In this document: positions 20,155 through 29,872 of the stretch, piece by piece | Numbering within the stretch: the stretch's first letter is position 1 | How the letters are laid out: each line of letters starts with the position of its first letter | Assembly: GCF_900109995.1 (NCBI RefSeq) | Contig: NZ_FOCB01000001.1 | Coordinates: 186,001-250,000 of the forward strand | Source: Pseudomonas sp. ok272 | GTDB lineage: Bacteria; Pseudomonadota; Gammaproteobacteria; Pseudomonadales; Pseudomonadaceae | Reading direction: 5' to 3' | Length of the DNA stretch: 64,000 bases | The notes under the pieces: generated by a model | Database searches by the model: none | What the model saw: the letters and a program-made list of their open reading frames with translations, nothing else | Told to the model about the DNA's origin: nothing | Translations under genes and position numbers: made by a program

Positions 20155-21864
20155 ATGCGCATCGAACCTCGCCTGCTACCCGACACCCTGCCGTTCCTCG
20201 GTGATCTGCCACCGTTGCTGACCCGCCTGTACGCCGCGCGCGGTGTGCAGTCCGAGGTTGAGCTGGACAAGAGTCTGGCGCGTTTGATCCCGTATCAGCA
20301 GCTCAAGGGGATCGACGCTGCGGTGGATTTGCTGGTGGTGGCCCTGGAGCAGCGCCAGCGGATCCTGATCGTCGGTGACTTCGATGCCGATGGCGCGACG
20401 GCCAGCACGGTGGGCGTGCTCGGCCTGCGCCTGCTGGGCGCGGCCCATGTCGACTACCTGGTGCCGAACCGCTTTGAGTATGGCTACGGCCTGACCCCGG
20501 AAATCGTCGCGGTGGCCCTGCAGCGCCAGCCGCAGTTGCTGATCACCGTGGACAACGGCATTTCCAGCGTCGAAGGCGTGGCCGCGGCGAAACAGGCCGG
20601 GCTCAAGGTGCTGGTCACCGACCACCACTTGCCGGGCGATGAACTGCCGCTGGCCGACGCCATCGTCAACCCGAACCAGCCGGGCTGCGAGTTTCCGAGC
20701 AAGGCGCTGGCCGGTGTGGGGGTGATTTTCTACGTGCTGATGGCCTTGCGTGCGCGCTTGCGCAGCCTGGGTTGGTACGAGACCCGGCCGCAACCGAACA
20801 TCGGTGAACTGCTGGACCTGGTGGCGCTGGGCAGCGTGGCCGACGTGGTGCCGCTGGATGCCAACAACCGGATCCTGGTGCACCAAGGGCTGGAGCGGAT
20901 TCGCGCCGGCCGGGCGCGGCCGGGGATCAAGGCGATCCTCGAAGTGGCCAAGCGCGATCACTCGCGCATCACCTCCACCGACCTGGGGTTCATCCTCGGC
21001 CCGCGCCTGAACGCGGCCGGACGCCTGGACGACATGAGCCTGGGCATCGAATGCCTGCTCACCGACGACGCGGGCCTGGCGCAGGAGATGGCCGCGCAAC
21101 TGGACGGCATGAACCAGGACCGCAAATCCATCGAGCAGGGCATGCAGCGCGAAGCGTTGGCCCAGCTCAAGGACTTGCCGCTGGACTCGATGCCCTTCGG
21201 CCTGTGCCTGTTCGACCCGCAGTGGCACCAGGGTGTCATCGGCATCCTCGCCTCGCGGATGAAAGAGCGTTACTTCCGTCCAACCATCGCCTTTGCCGAT
21301 GCCGGCGACGGCATGCTCAAGGGTTCGGGTCGCTCGGTGCAGGGCTTTCATATTCGCGATGCCTTGAGCGTGGTGGCGGCGCAGCACCCGGAGCTGATCA
21401 GCAAGTACGGCGGTCACGCCATGGCGGCGGGGCTGACGTTGCCAGAAGCGCATTTTGCGCAGTTCGCCGAGGCCTTTGACGCCGAGGTGCGGCGACAGTT
21501 GTGCGAAGAGGACCTTACCGGGCGCCTGCTGTCGGACGGCACGCTGGCGGTCGAGGAGTTCCACCTGGAGCTGGCCCGCGCCTTGCGCCACGCCGGTCCC
21601 TGGGGCCAGCACTTCCCGGAGCCGCTGTTTCATGGGGTGTTTCAGTTGGTGGAGCAGCGGGTGGTCGGCGAGCGTCATCTCAAGGTGGTGCTCAAGAGTG
21701 AGTGCGGCGCGGTGAAGCTTGATGGCATCGCTTTTGGCATTGACCGCGATGTGTGGCCGAACCCGACGATCAAGTGGGTGGAGTTGGCTTACAAGCTCGA
21801 TGTCAATGAGTTCCGGGGCAATGAGACGGTGCAATTGATGATTGCTCATATCGAGCCGCGTTAA
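20155..21864 (+). CDS. recJ: Single-stranded-DNA-specific exonuclease RecJ
   Basis: RecJ (569 aa) degrades single-stranded DNA 5'-3' in RecF-pathway recombination and mismatch repair. DHH phosphoesterase motifs: VGDFDADGATAST (motif I), VTDHHLPGD (DHH, motif III) and LGSVADVVPL. The DHHA1 domain has GRSVQGFHIRDAL and KYGGHAMAAGLTL; an OB-like C-terminus follows. Start at ATG 20155 (MRIEPRLLP) gives the family length. Downstream of yaeQ in the same direction. Confidence 0.96.
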   Translation: MRIEPRLLPDTLPFLGDLPPLLTRLYAARGVQSEVELDKSLARLIPYQQLKGIDAAVDLLVVALEQRQRILIVGDFDADGATASTVGVLGLRLLGAAHVDYLVPNRFEYGYGLTPEIVAVALQRQPQLLITVDNGISSVEGVAAAKQAGLKVLVTDHHLPGDELPLADAIVNPNQPGCEFPSKALAGVGVIFYVLMALRARLRSLGWYETRPQPNIGELLDLVALGSVADVVPLDANNRILVHQGLERIRAGRARPGIKAILEVAKRDHSRITSTDLGFILGPRLNAAGRLDDMSLGIECLLTDDAGLAQEMAAQLDGMNQDRKSIEQGMQREALAQLKDLPLDSMPFGLCLFDPQWHQGVIGILASRMKERYFRPTIAFADAGDGMLKGSGRSVQGFHIRDALSVVAAQHPELISKYGGHAMAAGLTLPEAHFAQFAEAFDAEVRRQLCEEDLTGRLLSDGTLAVEEFHLELARALRHAGPWGQHFPEPLFHGVFQLVEQRVVGERHLKVVLKSECGAVKLDGIAFGIDRDVWPNPTIKWVELAYKLDVNEFRGNETVQLMIAHIEPR

Positions 21865-21889
21865 CTCGTCAGGCAGGTCATCACCTTTT

Positions 21890-21991
21890 GTGGGCGCGAG
21901 ACCGGCTTGCCGGCGAAGGCGGCCTACCAGTCGACCTGTCTCTTGTGGATGTACTCAGGTCCACTGTGGGAGCGAGCCCGCTCGCGAAGGC
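21890..21991. repeat. REP doublet after recJ
   Basis: Two REP palindromes, tgtgggcgcgagaccggctt (21890 on) and ctgtgggagcgagcccgctc (21962 on), follow recJ. Confidence 0.8.
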
Positions 21992-22025
21992 TTGGCGGGT
22001 GGTGTGCATATCCGTTGCTGCGGGT

Positions 22026-22345
22026 GTGGCGGCTGGCGGTTCCGCCCTTACGGCGGGTCACTTTTTCAAACGCCAAAAAGTAACCAAAAGGCTTTGCCCC
22101 GAGCGTTCGGCCCCTCGCTAAGGCTCGGGGTTCCTTCGCTACGGTATCCCTCTGGGGGCATCGCCCCCGGTTTGCTTCGCTGCACCTCCACGCGATGAGT
22201 TCGACTGCGTCGAACGGCGCTGCGCGCCAGTCCCCAGAGGGACACCTCCGCTCAGCCTGCCGATGGGGCGGGCAGGTCAAAAGCCAGATCAAGATCAAGA
22301 GCGGCAGGCGAGCTAACGCTCGGCCTGTTGAGTGGTGAAGAGCGT
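22026..22345. repeat. Dispersed Pseudomonas repeat (gtcactttttcaaacgccaa type)
   Basis: A gene-free block containing the string gtcactttttcaaacgccaa and the inverted segments CCCCGAGCG...CTCGGGG and GGGGGCATCGCCCCC. I recognise this as a multi-copy intergenic element common in Pseudomonas genomes; its family name is not certain. Frames through it give low-complexity, unlikely proteins. Confidence 0.55.
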
Positions 22346-22366
22346 ATCGGGGTGGCTGGGAGTTTA

Positions 22367-22414
22367 GTGGTGGTGGTGGTGGTGGTGGTGGTGGTGGTGG
22401 TGGTGGTGGTGGTG
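22367..22414. repeat. (GTG)16 trinucleotide microsatellite
   Basis: An uninterrupted run of 16 GTG units (CAC on the other strand). Such long perfect triplet runs are rare in Pseudomonas chromosomes. A minus-strand open frame reads it as polyhistidine at its very C-terminus, but that frame (22364-22639) does not look like a gene. Confidence 0.97.
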
Positions 22415-22637
22415 ATTTATTTCTGCTGGGAACGCCTCTGCTTCTGGCAGATATATCTCGCTCCACCGGAATCTCACCCCCATCCTCGGTTGTGGACTAG
22501 GCTCTAGGCACTGCTTGATTGGCCTGGTGACGTCTTGTTCATTTCCACCCGCGGGGGCGGTGTTGCGTTTTTTCCTGTCACTCGTCGACTTTTCAAACAG
22601 AACCCTGGAGCCTGCCCACTGATTCGAGAGGTGCGCC

Positions 22638-23744
22638 ATGAGTCTGCTGCTTGAACCCTATACCCTTCGTCAATTGACTTTGCTCAACCGCATTGCGGTG
22701 TCGCCGATGTGCCAGTACTCCAGTGTCGATGGCCTGGCCAATGACTGGCACCTGGTCCACCTCGGCAGCCGTGCCGTGGGCGGGGCCGGGTTGGTGTTTA
22801 CCGAAGCCACCGCCGTGACCGCCGATGGCCGTATCACCGCCCAGGACCTGGGCCTGTGGAACGATGAACAGATCGAACCGCTGCAACGCATCACGCGTTT
22901 CATCACCGCGCAAGGCGCGGTGGCCGGGATTCAACTGGCTCACGCCGGGCGCAAGGCCAGCACCCATCGGCCCTGGCTGGGCAAGCACGGCAGCGTCAAG
23001 CCGGGCGATGGCGGTTGGGTGCCGGTCGGGCCGTCGCCGATTGCTTTCGACCCCGAACACACGGCCCCCACACAGTTGAGCGAAGCGCAGATCGGCGAGG
23101 TGATCCAGGCCTTTGTCGAGGCCGCCCGGCGTGCGCTGGTGGCCGGTTTCAAAGTGGTGGAGGTGCACGCGGCCCACGGTTACTTGCTGCATCAGTTTCT
23201 CTCGCCATTGAGCAATCAGCGCCGCGACCAATACGGCGGTTCGTTCGAGAACCGTATCCGCCTGGTGCTACAAGTCACGGAGGCCGTGCGCGAAGTATGG
23301 CCTGAAGAATTGCCGCTGTTCGTGCGGGTCTCGGCCACCGATTGGGTCGAAGACGGCTGGAACCCGGATGAAACCGTGGAGTTGGCGCGACGCCTGAAAG
23401 CGCTGGGGGTGGATCTGATTGATGTGTCGTCGGGTGGCACGGCAGCGAATGCCGAGATCCCCATCGGTCCGGGCTACCAGACGCGGTTCGCCGAGCGGGT
23501 GCGCAAGGAGGCGGGGATTGCCACCGGCACCGTCGGCCTGATTACCGAGCCGGCGCAGGCCGAGCACATCCTGCGCACCTGCCAGGCCGACATCATCCTG
23601 TTGGCCCGTGAGCTGTTGCGCGATCCTTACTGGCCACTGCATGCCGACGATGACCTGGGCGGACGCCGGGCCACTTGGCCGTCGCAGTACCAGCGGGCGA
23701 CGCATCGGGACCAGCCGGTGCATGAGTCGGACCTGCGCGATTGA
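22638..23744 (+). CDS. Old yellow enzyme family NADH:flavin oxidoreductase (XenA/YqjM-like)
   Basis: 368 residues, FMN-dependent ene-reductase TIM barrel. Features: LTLLNRIAVSPMCQYSSVDG (the Cys of YqjM/XenA-type enzymes), the glycine-rich AHAGRKAS, the His pair in VVEVHAAHGYLLHQFLSPLSN, and YGGSFENRIR. The family reduces activated C=C bonds, nitro compounds and nitrate esters with NAD(P)H. The ribosome site AGAGGTG precedes ATG 22638. It is a single-gene unit with a strong terminator. XenA-like by pattern, but the native substrate is unknown, so no symbol is given. Confidence 0.9.
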   Translation: MSLLLEPYTLRQLTLLNRIAVSPMCQYSSVDGLANDWHLVHLGSRAVGGAGLVFTEATAVTADGRITAQDLGLWNDEQIEPLQRITRFITAQGAVAGIQLAHAGRKASTHRPWLGKHGSVKPGDGGWVPVGPSPIAFDPEHTAPTQLSEAQIGEVIQAFVEAARRALVAGFKVVEVHAAHGYLLHQFLSPLSNQRRDQYGGSFENRIRLVLQVTEAVREVWPEELPLFVRVSATDWVEDGWNPDETVELARRLKALGVDLIDVSSGGTAANAEIPIGPGYQTRFAERVRKEAGIATGTVGLITEPAQAEHILRTCQADIILLARELLRDPYWPLHADDDLGGRRATWPSQYQRATHRDQPVHESDLRD

Positions 23745-23755
23745 GGTGACGCGCT

Positions 23756-23797
23756 AAAAACAAAGCCCCGGTTGCTTAGGCCGGGGCTTTGTTTTGT
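23756..23797 (+). terminator. Intrinsic terminator of the old yellow enzyme gene
   Basis: AAAACAAAGCCCCGG-TTGCTTAGG-CCGGGGCTTTGTTTT: a long stem flanked by A and T runs, usable in both directions. Confidence 0.93.
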
Positions 23798-23875
23798 TGG
23801 ATGGCCTTGTAGCGCCTGTACCTCCGTCATCGTCGTTCACACATGCAATGAACAACCGAGATCAATGTGGGAGCG

Positions 23876-23898
23876 AGCCCGCTCGCGAAGAGGCCGGC
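23876..23898. repeat. Single REP palindrome
   Basis: tgtgggagcgagcccgctcg between the old yellow enzyme gene and opgD. Confidence 0.75.
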
Positions 23899-23913
23899 AC
23901 AGGCGCCGCGAGG

Positions 23914-25548
23914 TTAAACCCCCGGCCACTCCGGGTACTGGCGCTTGTCCGGTGCCGGCGGGAAGTACTGGTACAGCCAGGTCTCGCTCAGGGTGCGGTC
24001 GTGGCTGCGGATGAACAGGCGCAGTTCCACCGGTTCGACGCTGTCGTTGGTCGGGAACCAGTCGAAGGTGATCCGATAGCCCTTGATGTCATCGAGCACC
24101 AGCACATTGAAGTCCTTGACCTCGCCATTCGACGCGGTGACCACCGGTTCGATGCCCGTGCCTGGCGGCAGGCGATCCAGGCCGCCGCCGTTGAAGTCCA
24201 CGGCAAAGCGCCGGGCCCAGACCTTGGGGAAGTGCTCGCCCGGTGCCCAGCCCTCGGTGAAGCCGCCCATGCCCGAGCGCGTGGCGTTGACCCGTGCCAG
24301 TGGCGTGCTGACGGGCGGCAATGCGCTCCAGTACAGCTTGTAGCCGTAGTTCAGAGAATCACCGGCGGCCACCGGTTTTTTCGGGGTCCAGAAGGCCACG
24401 ATGTTGTCCAGGGTCTCGCCCGTGGTCGGGATCTCCAGCAGGTCGATGGAGCCTTCGCCCCATGGCGTGGTGGGTTCGACCCACAGGCTTGGACGCTTGC
24501 TGTACCAATCGACGGTGTCCTGGTAGCTGGCGAACTCATGGTCGCTCTGCACCAGGCCGAAACCTTTCGGGTCCTTGTCGGCGAAGGCGTTGAACTGCAA
24601 CTTGGCCGGGTTGTTCAGCGGCCGGCAGATCCACTCGCCGTTGCCGCGCCACATGGCCAGGCGATCCGAATCGTGGATCTGCGGGTGAATGGTGTCGCAC
24701 ATGCGCCGCTCGTAGGTGCCGCAACTGAACATGCTGGTCATCGGCGCGATACCCAATTGCTCGATGGCGGTGCGGGCGTTGACGTGGGCGTCGATGTCCA
24801 TCACCACGCGCTCGGCCTGGCAATCGATGTCAAAGCGGTAGGCGCCCGTGGCGCTTGGCGAGTCGAGCAGGGCGTAGACCACGAAGCGCGTGCTGTCCTT
24901 GGCCGGCGTCTCGAACCAGAACTTGGTGAAGTCGGGAAACTCCTCGCGCTGCTTGGCGTAGGTATCGATGGCCAGGCCACGGGCCGACAAGCCGTACTGG
25001 CCAGTGTTATCCACCGCGCGGAAGTAGCTGGCGCCGAGGAACGACACCACGTCGTGGCGATCCAGTTCCGGGGCCTTGAACAGCTTGAACCCGGCAAAGC
25101 CCAGGTCGCCCTTGAGCTGCGAGGTGTCGACGTTGCTCTTCTGGTAGTTGAACAGCGAAGGGCGGAAATGCACCTCGCGCGCCTGACGGGTCGTAGGGTC
25201 GACGCTGTACATGCGAACCGGCTGCTTGAAGCCCATGCCGACGTGGAAGAACTGCACGTCCAATTGCCCGTTCAGCTCGTTCCACAGCGAGTGGTCGGCG
25301 TCGTAGGCAATGGCGTTGAAGTCTTGCGGCGTCATGTTCGCCAGGGTCGGCGGCAACACCTGCTTGGTGTCCTGGTAACCCTGGCTGGCCAGTTGCTTGG
25401 CCTGGGCCTTGAGGGTTGCAAAGTCAAAGGCTTGTGCCTCGCCATCGGCCGTCCCGGCCCAGGCCCGTGCGGCCAGCAAACCGGTGGCCGAAAGGCCGGT
25501 GTAGGCCGCGATGGCCATGGAGGCCTTGAGCAAATTCCTGCGGTGCAT
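23914..25548 (-). CDS. opgD: Glucans biosynthesis protein D
   Basis: OpgD (MdoD, 544 aa) is a periplasmic protein that shapes the backbone of osmoregulated periplasmic glucans. The N-terminus [18 protein letters not shown] is a twin-arginine signal, as in E. coli OpgD; that fixes the start at 25548 and rejects the 47-residue upstream extension. The body is an MdoG/OpgG domain ([31 protein letters not shown], and [10 protein letters not shown]). No opgH is adjacent, which is usual for opgD. Confidence 0.93.
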   Translation of the reverse strand: MHRRNLLKASMAIAAYTGLSATGLLAARAWAGTADGEAQAFDFATLKAQAKQLASQGYQDTKQVLPPTLANMTPQDFNAIAYDADHSLWNELNGQLDVQFFHVGMGFKQPVRMYSVDPTTRQAREVHFRPSLFNYQKSNVDTSQLKGDLGFAGFKLFKAPELDRHDVVSFLGASYFRAVDNTGQYGLSARGLAIDTYAKQREEFPDFTKFWFETPAKDSTRFVVYALLDSPSATGAYRFDIDCQAERVVMDIDAHVNARTAIEQLGIAPMTSMFSCGTYERRMCDTIHPQIHDSDRLAMWRGNGEWICRPLNNPAKLQFNAFADKDPKGFGLVQSDHEFASYQDTVDWYSKRPSLWVEPTTPWGEGSIDLLEIPTTGETLDNIVAFWTPKKPVAAGDSLNYGYKLYWSALPPVSTPLARVNATRSGMGGFTEGWAPGEHFPKVWARRFAVDFNGGGLDRLPPGTGIEPVVTASNGEVKDFNVLVLDDIKGYRITFDWFPTNDSVEPVELRLFIRSHDRTLSETWLYQYFPPAPDKRQYPEWPGV

Positions 25549-26002
25549 AGGACAACCTGTGTTGGACGATCCCGTCGCATTCCTGGCGGCGTTACGGATC
25601 AAGAAGAGAGGTTCGGACAAGCCATCGGCCAAACGTGTCGGATTGTAAACAGATGCCCGGCAAGTGAAAGGCTTGGACATAACTCGCAAACTGATTGGCC
25701 GGGGCTTTGTTGTGTCTGAGGGCTTGCAGTGCCTGTGCCGGCCTTTTCGCGGGCAAGCCTCGCTCCTACGGCAATGCCATCTGTATGGGGGCTTTGCAGG
25801 CGTTTTAAGTAGGGCGTTTCCTATTTTTGACTAATTACTCTAAAAACCCTCCGCAGCTGTTTTTTTGTTTCTACGCTTAGACCATGACCCGTCTTTGCCC
25901 GTGAGGCGGGTGAGTGTTCAGGCGGGGCCTGGCCGCGACTGAAACAGGTGCAGGGCGATGAGGTAGCTGAGGGTTCAACTGACGTATAGAGGGGCATCGT
26001 CC

Positions 26003-26188
26003 ATGGCAAAGGCACAACGCATCATCGGCTTTCTGGGGCGGTTCTCAGGCATGGGCGAGTCGCGCAGGTCGCGCAAGCTCAGCTCGGAGGAGATCAGGCT
26101 TGTCGAGCAGTACCGTGAGCTGTCGGAGAGTGACCGCATCGCCATGCGCTACCTGGTGGATGCGATGCGCAGCATTTCGCGGTTTTGA
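26003..26188 (+). CDS. Small conserved-looking hypothetical protein (61 aa)
   Basis: Not recognised. The frame encodes a charged, helical 61-residue protein with a basic N-terminal third and a C-terminal helical segment LSSEEIRLVEQYRELSESDR. A good ribosome site (AGAGGGG, 8 nt) precedes the ATG and codon use is normal, so I think it is real. The C-terminal half resembles the tail seen after helix-turn-helix domains in small regulators, but there is no HTH here. It lies alone between opgD and spdH, followed by a palindrome. Confidence 0.6.
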   Translation: MAKAQRIIGFLGRFSGMGESRRSRKLSSEEIRLVEQYRELSESDRIAMRYLVDAMRSISRF

Positions 26189-26201
26189 GCGTGTCACATG
26201 A

Positions 26202-26227
26202 CCCTGCCTGCATCGCTGCAGGCAGGG
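26202..26227. terminator. Palindrome between convergent genes
   Basis: CCCTGCCTGCA-TCGC-TGCAGGCAGGG: perfect 11-bp stem, with no clear T-run on either side. It sits between the small gene and convergent spdH, so it probably acts as a bidirectional terminator. Confidence 0.6.
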
Positions 26228-26237
26228 CTTGGCGTGT

Positions 26238-28100
26238 TTAGCCCACTTCCCCCACCGCGCGATACGCCTCGTCAATCGCGGCATGGGCGTAGGCGCTCCA
26301 GGCTGCGTCCGAGTTGGCGATGCTGACGTGGCCGACCGGCTGGCGGGCCAGGTTCATCAGTTTCTCGCTCTCATCGGCGTCGTCGAACAGGCTGTTGGAG
26401 AAGTACGCGTAGCCGTGTGACCAGCGGTTGACGGTGATGTCGAGGATGTCGGTCTGGTGGTTGAAGCCACCTGGGCCGAGCATGCGTTGCAACTGGTCGC
26501 GCAACTGGGCTTCGAGGACTTCGAAGGACTGCCCGTACAGGCGACCACGGCCGGCGCGTGCCTGGTCGCGGGCGTTCATGCCGCTGTTGGGGCTGGTGGG
26601 CACGTAGACCATGTGCAGGCCGATGGGCTGGGTTGGGTCCTTCGGATGCTCGTAGCCGCCCATGCTCACGGGGTAGTCGAGTTTGATCCGGCTGTATGGT
26701 TGGGTCGCGGCGTAGATCTCGTGGACCCCCAGCTTCTGGAACGACTGCCAGTTGCGAATCACCACCTTGGTGTACACCAGCGGGAACTTGACGTTCTGGC
26801 TCAGGGCGTGGGCTTGCTCGGTCGACAGGTCACGCAACAGATAAGGAATTATCATGTTGTAGCAGGCCATGATGCAGCGCTTGCCGCGTACCTGGCTCAG
26901 TTGTCCGCCACGGCTGTAGCCGATGTGCACGCCGTCGCCGACGTTGCGCACGCTGACCGCGGTGCTGTTGAGGCGAATGCGTACCGGGGTCTTGGGCTGG
27001 TCGAGCTTGGCGTAGTTGAACGGCGCCAGGACGATGTCGTCCATGGTGTGCCCAGGGGCCACGGCCGGGATCAGGCTGCGCACCAGCAGGCGGGCCAGCG
27101 AGGCGTTGCCGTCGGGGAAGTGGTAGATGTAGGGCTCTTCCATTTCCGCCTTGGATTCTTCGTTGATCGGATCCAGGTTCATCGCGCCAAAGCCGGGGAA
27201 GCCGACGTTGTAGGCGTCATACGCCGCCGCGGCGTCGATGCTCAGGGCCATGAAGTCGTTGGTGCGGCTCTGGAAGTATTTCACCGCCTGCTCCGACAGA
27301 CCGACGTCCTTGAGCAGGAAGTCGCGGTAGCTGGTGGTTTCCAGGTACGCGGTCTTTTCTTCGGTGGACTTGCCCGCCAGGTAGTCCTTGGGCGCTTTGT
27401 GCACGGCGATCAGCGCCTGGCGATCGGCGGGCGACAGCGGGAAATCGTTGATGAAGTCTTCGATGGCGCGGGCGTGCAGTTGGTCCGGGGCGATGTCGTC
27501 AGCCACCATCGGCGTCGGGTCGCCCGTTACCAGTTTGTCTTCGCCGAAGTTTTCTTTGTCGAAGAACACCGCGCGCGACAGGCCCAGGCCAGGGTAGAAC
27601 TGGCGGTCGAATGCGGTTTCAAAGCGCTTGGTCTGTACCCCGAGCTTTTTCAGCAGGCCATTGACCTCGTCACTGAACAAGTGATTGGGCGACTGGAAGG
27701 CTTCGCTGCCGCCGTAGCCGAGGATCATGCGCCCGCCGGCGGAGAACTCGTTGCGCTTGGCGTGGCCGCCGAAGTCGTCGTGGTTGTCCAGGATCAGGAT
27801 GCGCGCCTTGGGGTGTTTCTCACGGTAGAACCAGGCGGCCGATAGACCGCTCAAGCCCGCGCCCACCACCACCAGGTCGTACTCTTCGGTGATCGGCAGT
27901 TTGTCGGTGTCGAAGACCTTCTTTTCCCAGCCCATCTGGTGCGCCAACTCGAACGAGCCGACGTGGCTGCCGCGCAGGCCGGTGAGGGCAGGTGGGTAGT
28001 AGCGACCGTCGGGTGCGGCCTGGAGGATCTGTAGCGGGGTCATGCCAGCGGCAATGGTGATAGCGACGCCATTGAGAAAGTCGCGGCGTGTAATGTCCAT
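26238..28100 (-). CDS. spdH: Spermidine dehydrogenase-like FAD flavoprotein
   Basis: 620 residues. N-terminal export signal of Tat type (ITRRDFLNGVAITIAAG), then an FAD-binding Rossmann motif (YDLVVVGAGLSGLSAAWFYREK near 77-98) and an amine-oxidase-like fold. It matches my memory of Pseudomonas SpdH, which cleaves spermidine to 1,3-diaminopropane and 4-aminobutyraldehyde in the periplasm. I start at ATG 28100 (AAGGA 7 nt upstream), not the TTG two codons earlier. The next genes upstream (an APC permease, gamma-aminobutyraldehyde dehydrogenases and a polyamine-type ABC importer) fit that product chemistry well. Confidence 0.85.
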   Translation of the reverse strand: MDITRRDFLNGVAITIAAGMTPLQILQAAPDGRYYPPALTGLRGSHVGSFELAHQMGWEKKVFDTDKLPITEEYDLVVVGAGLSGLSAAWFYREKHPKARILILDNHDDFGGHAKRNEFSAGGRMILGYGGSEAFQSPNHLFSDEVNGLLKKLGVQTKRFETAFDRQFYPGLGLSRAVFFDKENFGEDKLVTGDPTPMVADDIAPDQLHARAIEDFINDFPLSPADRQALIAVHKAPKDYLAGKSTEEKTAYLETTSYRDFLLKDVGLSEQAVKYFQSRTNDFMALSIDAAAAYDAYNVGFPGFGAMNLDPINEESKAEMEEPYIYHFPDGNASLARLLVRSLIPAVAPGHTMDDIVLAPFNYAKLDQPKTPVRIRLNSTAVSVRNVGDGVHIGYSRGGQLSQVRGKRCIMACYNMIIPYLLRDLSTEQAHALSQNVKFPLVYTKVVIRNWQSFQKLGVHEIYAATQPYSRIKLDYPVSMGGYEHPKDPTQPIGLHMVYVPTSPNSGMNARDQARAGRGRLYGQSFEVLEAQLRDQLQRMLGPGGFNHQTDILDITVNRWSHGYAYFSNSLFDDADESEKLMNLARQPVGHVSIANSDAAWSAYAHAAIDEAYRAVGEVG

Positions 28101-28115
28101 GTTCAATCCTTGTTT

Positions 28116-28128
28116 ATCGTTTAAATCG
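28116..28128. promoter_or_regulatory. Candidate operator upstream of spdH
   Basis: The 13-mer atcgtttaaatcg lies 16 bases before the spdH start and recurs at 38713-38725 before the LysR gene of the same polyamine region. It is partly palindromic and AT-rich in a GC-rich genome. Function is inference. Confidence 0.3.
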
Positions 28129-28162
28129 CCCTGACTCGCGGGTGCGGGCCAGGGCGCTGTCG

Positions 28163-29647
28163 TTACCGGCTGACTTTCCAGGCATCGCCTGCAGGCGCGG
28201 TGCCGTGGTCATACGGTTTGCCCAGCCACATGTAGAGCAGGCCCAGGCCAATGACGATGGCCGTGCTCAGCACCATCGCGTAGTTGATGTACCACGGCGC
28301 GTCCGGCGTGCGCGGCCAGGCCATGTTGATGATCGCCGCCACGCCATAGACCAGCGCGCCGATGTTCACCGGCAGGCCCCAGGCGCCCAGGGTGAACTTG
28401 CCGCTGGGTTTCCAGCCGCGAGCGCGGGCGTAGAGGGCGGCCAGCACGATCATCTGGAATGCCAGGTAAATGCCGATGGCGGCAAAGCTGACGATGGTCG
28501 CGACGGCATCTTGCAGGAAGAACCCGAGGGCGATGATCAAGCCTGGCAGGACACCGGCCACGAACAACGCCGCGACCGGCACCTGGGTGTTGGGCGAGAT
28601 GCGCTTGAGCAGGCCGCTGCCGATGACCATCTCGTCACGGGCGTAGGAATACAGCAGGCGACTCGCGGCGGCTTGCAGGCTGATGACGCAGGAGATGAAG
28701 GAAATCATCACCACGCCCATCACCATTTTCGAGCCGACCGGGCCAAAGGCATTGTTGAGGATGGTGGTGACCGGGTCCTTGTCGGTGCCATCGATCACCG
28801 CTTGCATGTCCGGGACCGCCAGGATCAGCGCCAGGCAGGCAAACATCGCCGCGATCCCGCCGATGTAGATGGTCATGCGCATGGCCACCGGAATCTTCTT
28901 GCTCGGGTTCGGAGTCTCTTCGGCCACGTCGCCGCAGGCCTCGAAGCCGTAGTACAGGAACATCCCCGCCAGCGAGGCGGTCAGGAAGGCCGGCAGGTAG
29001 GAACCGTCGACGCTGATATCAAAGGTGTTGAACAGCACGCTGAGCGGCTGGTGGCGCTCGAAGACCAGCAGGTACACGCCGACGATCACCGCGCCGACCA
29101 GTTCACAGAGGAAGCCGAACATGGCGATGCGTGCCAGCACCTTGGTGCCGCTCAGGTTGACCAGGGTGGCGAACAGCGTCAGCACCAGGGCAATGATGAT
29201 GTTGGTGTTGTTGCTCGGTTCAAAGCCCAGCATGGCCGCCAGGTAAGGGCCGGCACCGACCGCCACGGCGGCGATGGTCACGCACAGGGCGATGGAATAG
29301 ATCCAGCCGACCATCCACGCCCAGCGCTTGCCCACCAAGCGACGGGCCCACGGGTAGACGCCGCCGGAAATCGGGAATTGGGACACCACTTCACCGAAAA
29401 TCAGGCACACCAGCATCTGGCCGCAACCGACCAGCAAGTACGCCCAGAACATCGGCGGGCCACCGGCGGCCAGGCACAGGCCGAACAGGGTATACACCCC
29501 GACCACGGGCGAGAGGTAGGTGAAGCCCAGGGCGAAGTTTTCCCACAGGCTCATGCTGCGATTGAAGTTGGACGAGTAGCCCAGTTTGCGTAGTTGCTCG
29601 GCATCGCTGTCGGCGACGGTGGCAGCGAGATCAGGTGATGCACTCAT
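28163..29647 (-). CDS. APC-family amino acid/polyamine permease
   Basis: 494 residues with about 12 hydrophobic helices, of the amino acid-polyamine-organocation superfamily (GABA permease/BAT1-like branch). Clear family stretches are WENFALGFTYLSPVVGVYTLFG, SGGVYPWARRL and YYGFEACGDVAEETPNP. I start at ATG 29647 (MSASPDLAAT); the longer frame runs into REP DNA. It lies 62 nt upstream of spdH on the same strand, so the two are likely one transcript. The likely cargo is GABA or a related amine, from context. Confidence 0.87.
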   Translation of the reverse strand: MSASPDLAATVADSDAEQLRKLGYSSNFNRSMSLWENFALGFTYLSPVVGVYTLFGLCLAAGGPPMFWAYLLVGCGQMLVCLIFGEVVSQFPISGGVYPWARRLVGKRWAWMVGWIYSIALCVTIAAVAVGAGPYLAAMLGFEPSNNTNIIIALVLTLFATLVNLSGTKVLARIAMFGFLCELVGAVIVGVYLLVFERHQPLSVLFNTFDISVDGSYLPAFLTASLAGMFLYYGFEACGDVAEETPNPSKKIPVAMRMTIYIGGIAAMFACLALILAVPDMQAVIDGTDKDPVTTILNNAFGPVGSKMVMGVVMISFISCVISLQAAASRLLYSYARDEMVIGSGLLKRISPNTQVPVAALFVAGVLPGLIIALGFFLQDAVATIVSFAAIGIYLAFQMIVLAALYARARGWKPSGKFTLGAWGLPVNIGALVYGVAAIINMAWPRTPDAPWYINYAMVLSTAIVIGLGLLYMWLGKPYDHGTAPAGDAWKVSR

Positions 29648-29872
29648 GGCGTTGATACTCCGGAAAATCGGCAGATTTCGGATGTCCGAAGCCGTGGCGC
29701 AGGCGCAAAGGCCTCGCCCGGATCGGTGTTGTTTTAGGTGGTGCCTGGGTGGTGCCTGGTGACGGTGTCTGCCTTGATACCGAGGTGACGCGTTTCGCGA
29801 GCAGGCTCGCTCCCACATGTATTGCGGTGAACCCGTGGGACAAACCAGCCCCCACATGTATTACGACAATCC

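Noticed and set aside
21924..22466. Minus-strand frame with a polyproline run
   Set aside because: It crosses REP, the dispersed repeat and the microsatellite; composition is that of repeat DNA.
22364..22639. Minus-strand frame ending in 16 histidines
   Set aside because: The polyhistidine comes from the GTG microsatellite, the frame starts inside the start codon of the old yellow enzyme gene on the other strand, and the rest has no protein-like character.
22300..22640. Promoter or riboswitch-like leader of the old yellow enzyme gene
   Set aside because: No recognisable riboswitch fold or strong promoter elements could be supported by eye.
28142..29593. Long plus-strand frame (483 codons) opposite the APC permease
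   Set aside because: His/Gln/Asp-rich antisense shadow, typical of GC-rich DNA opposite a real membrane-protein gene.
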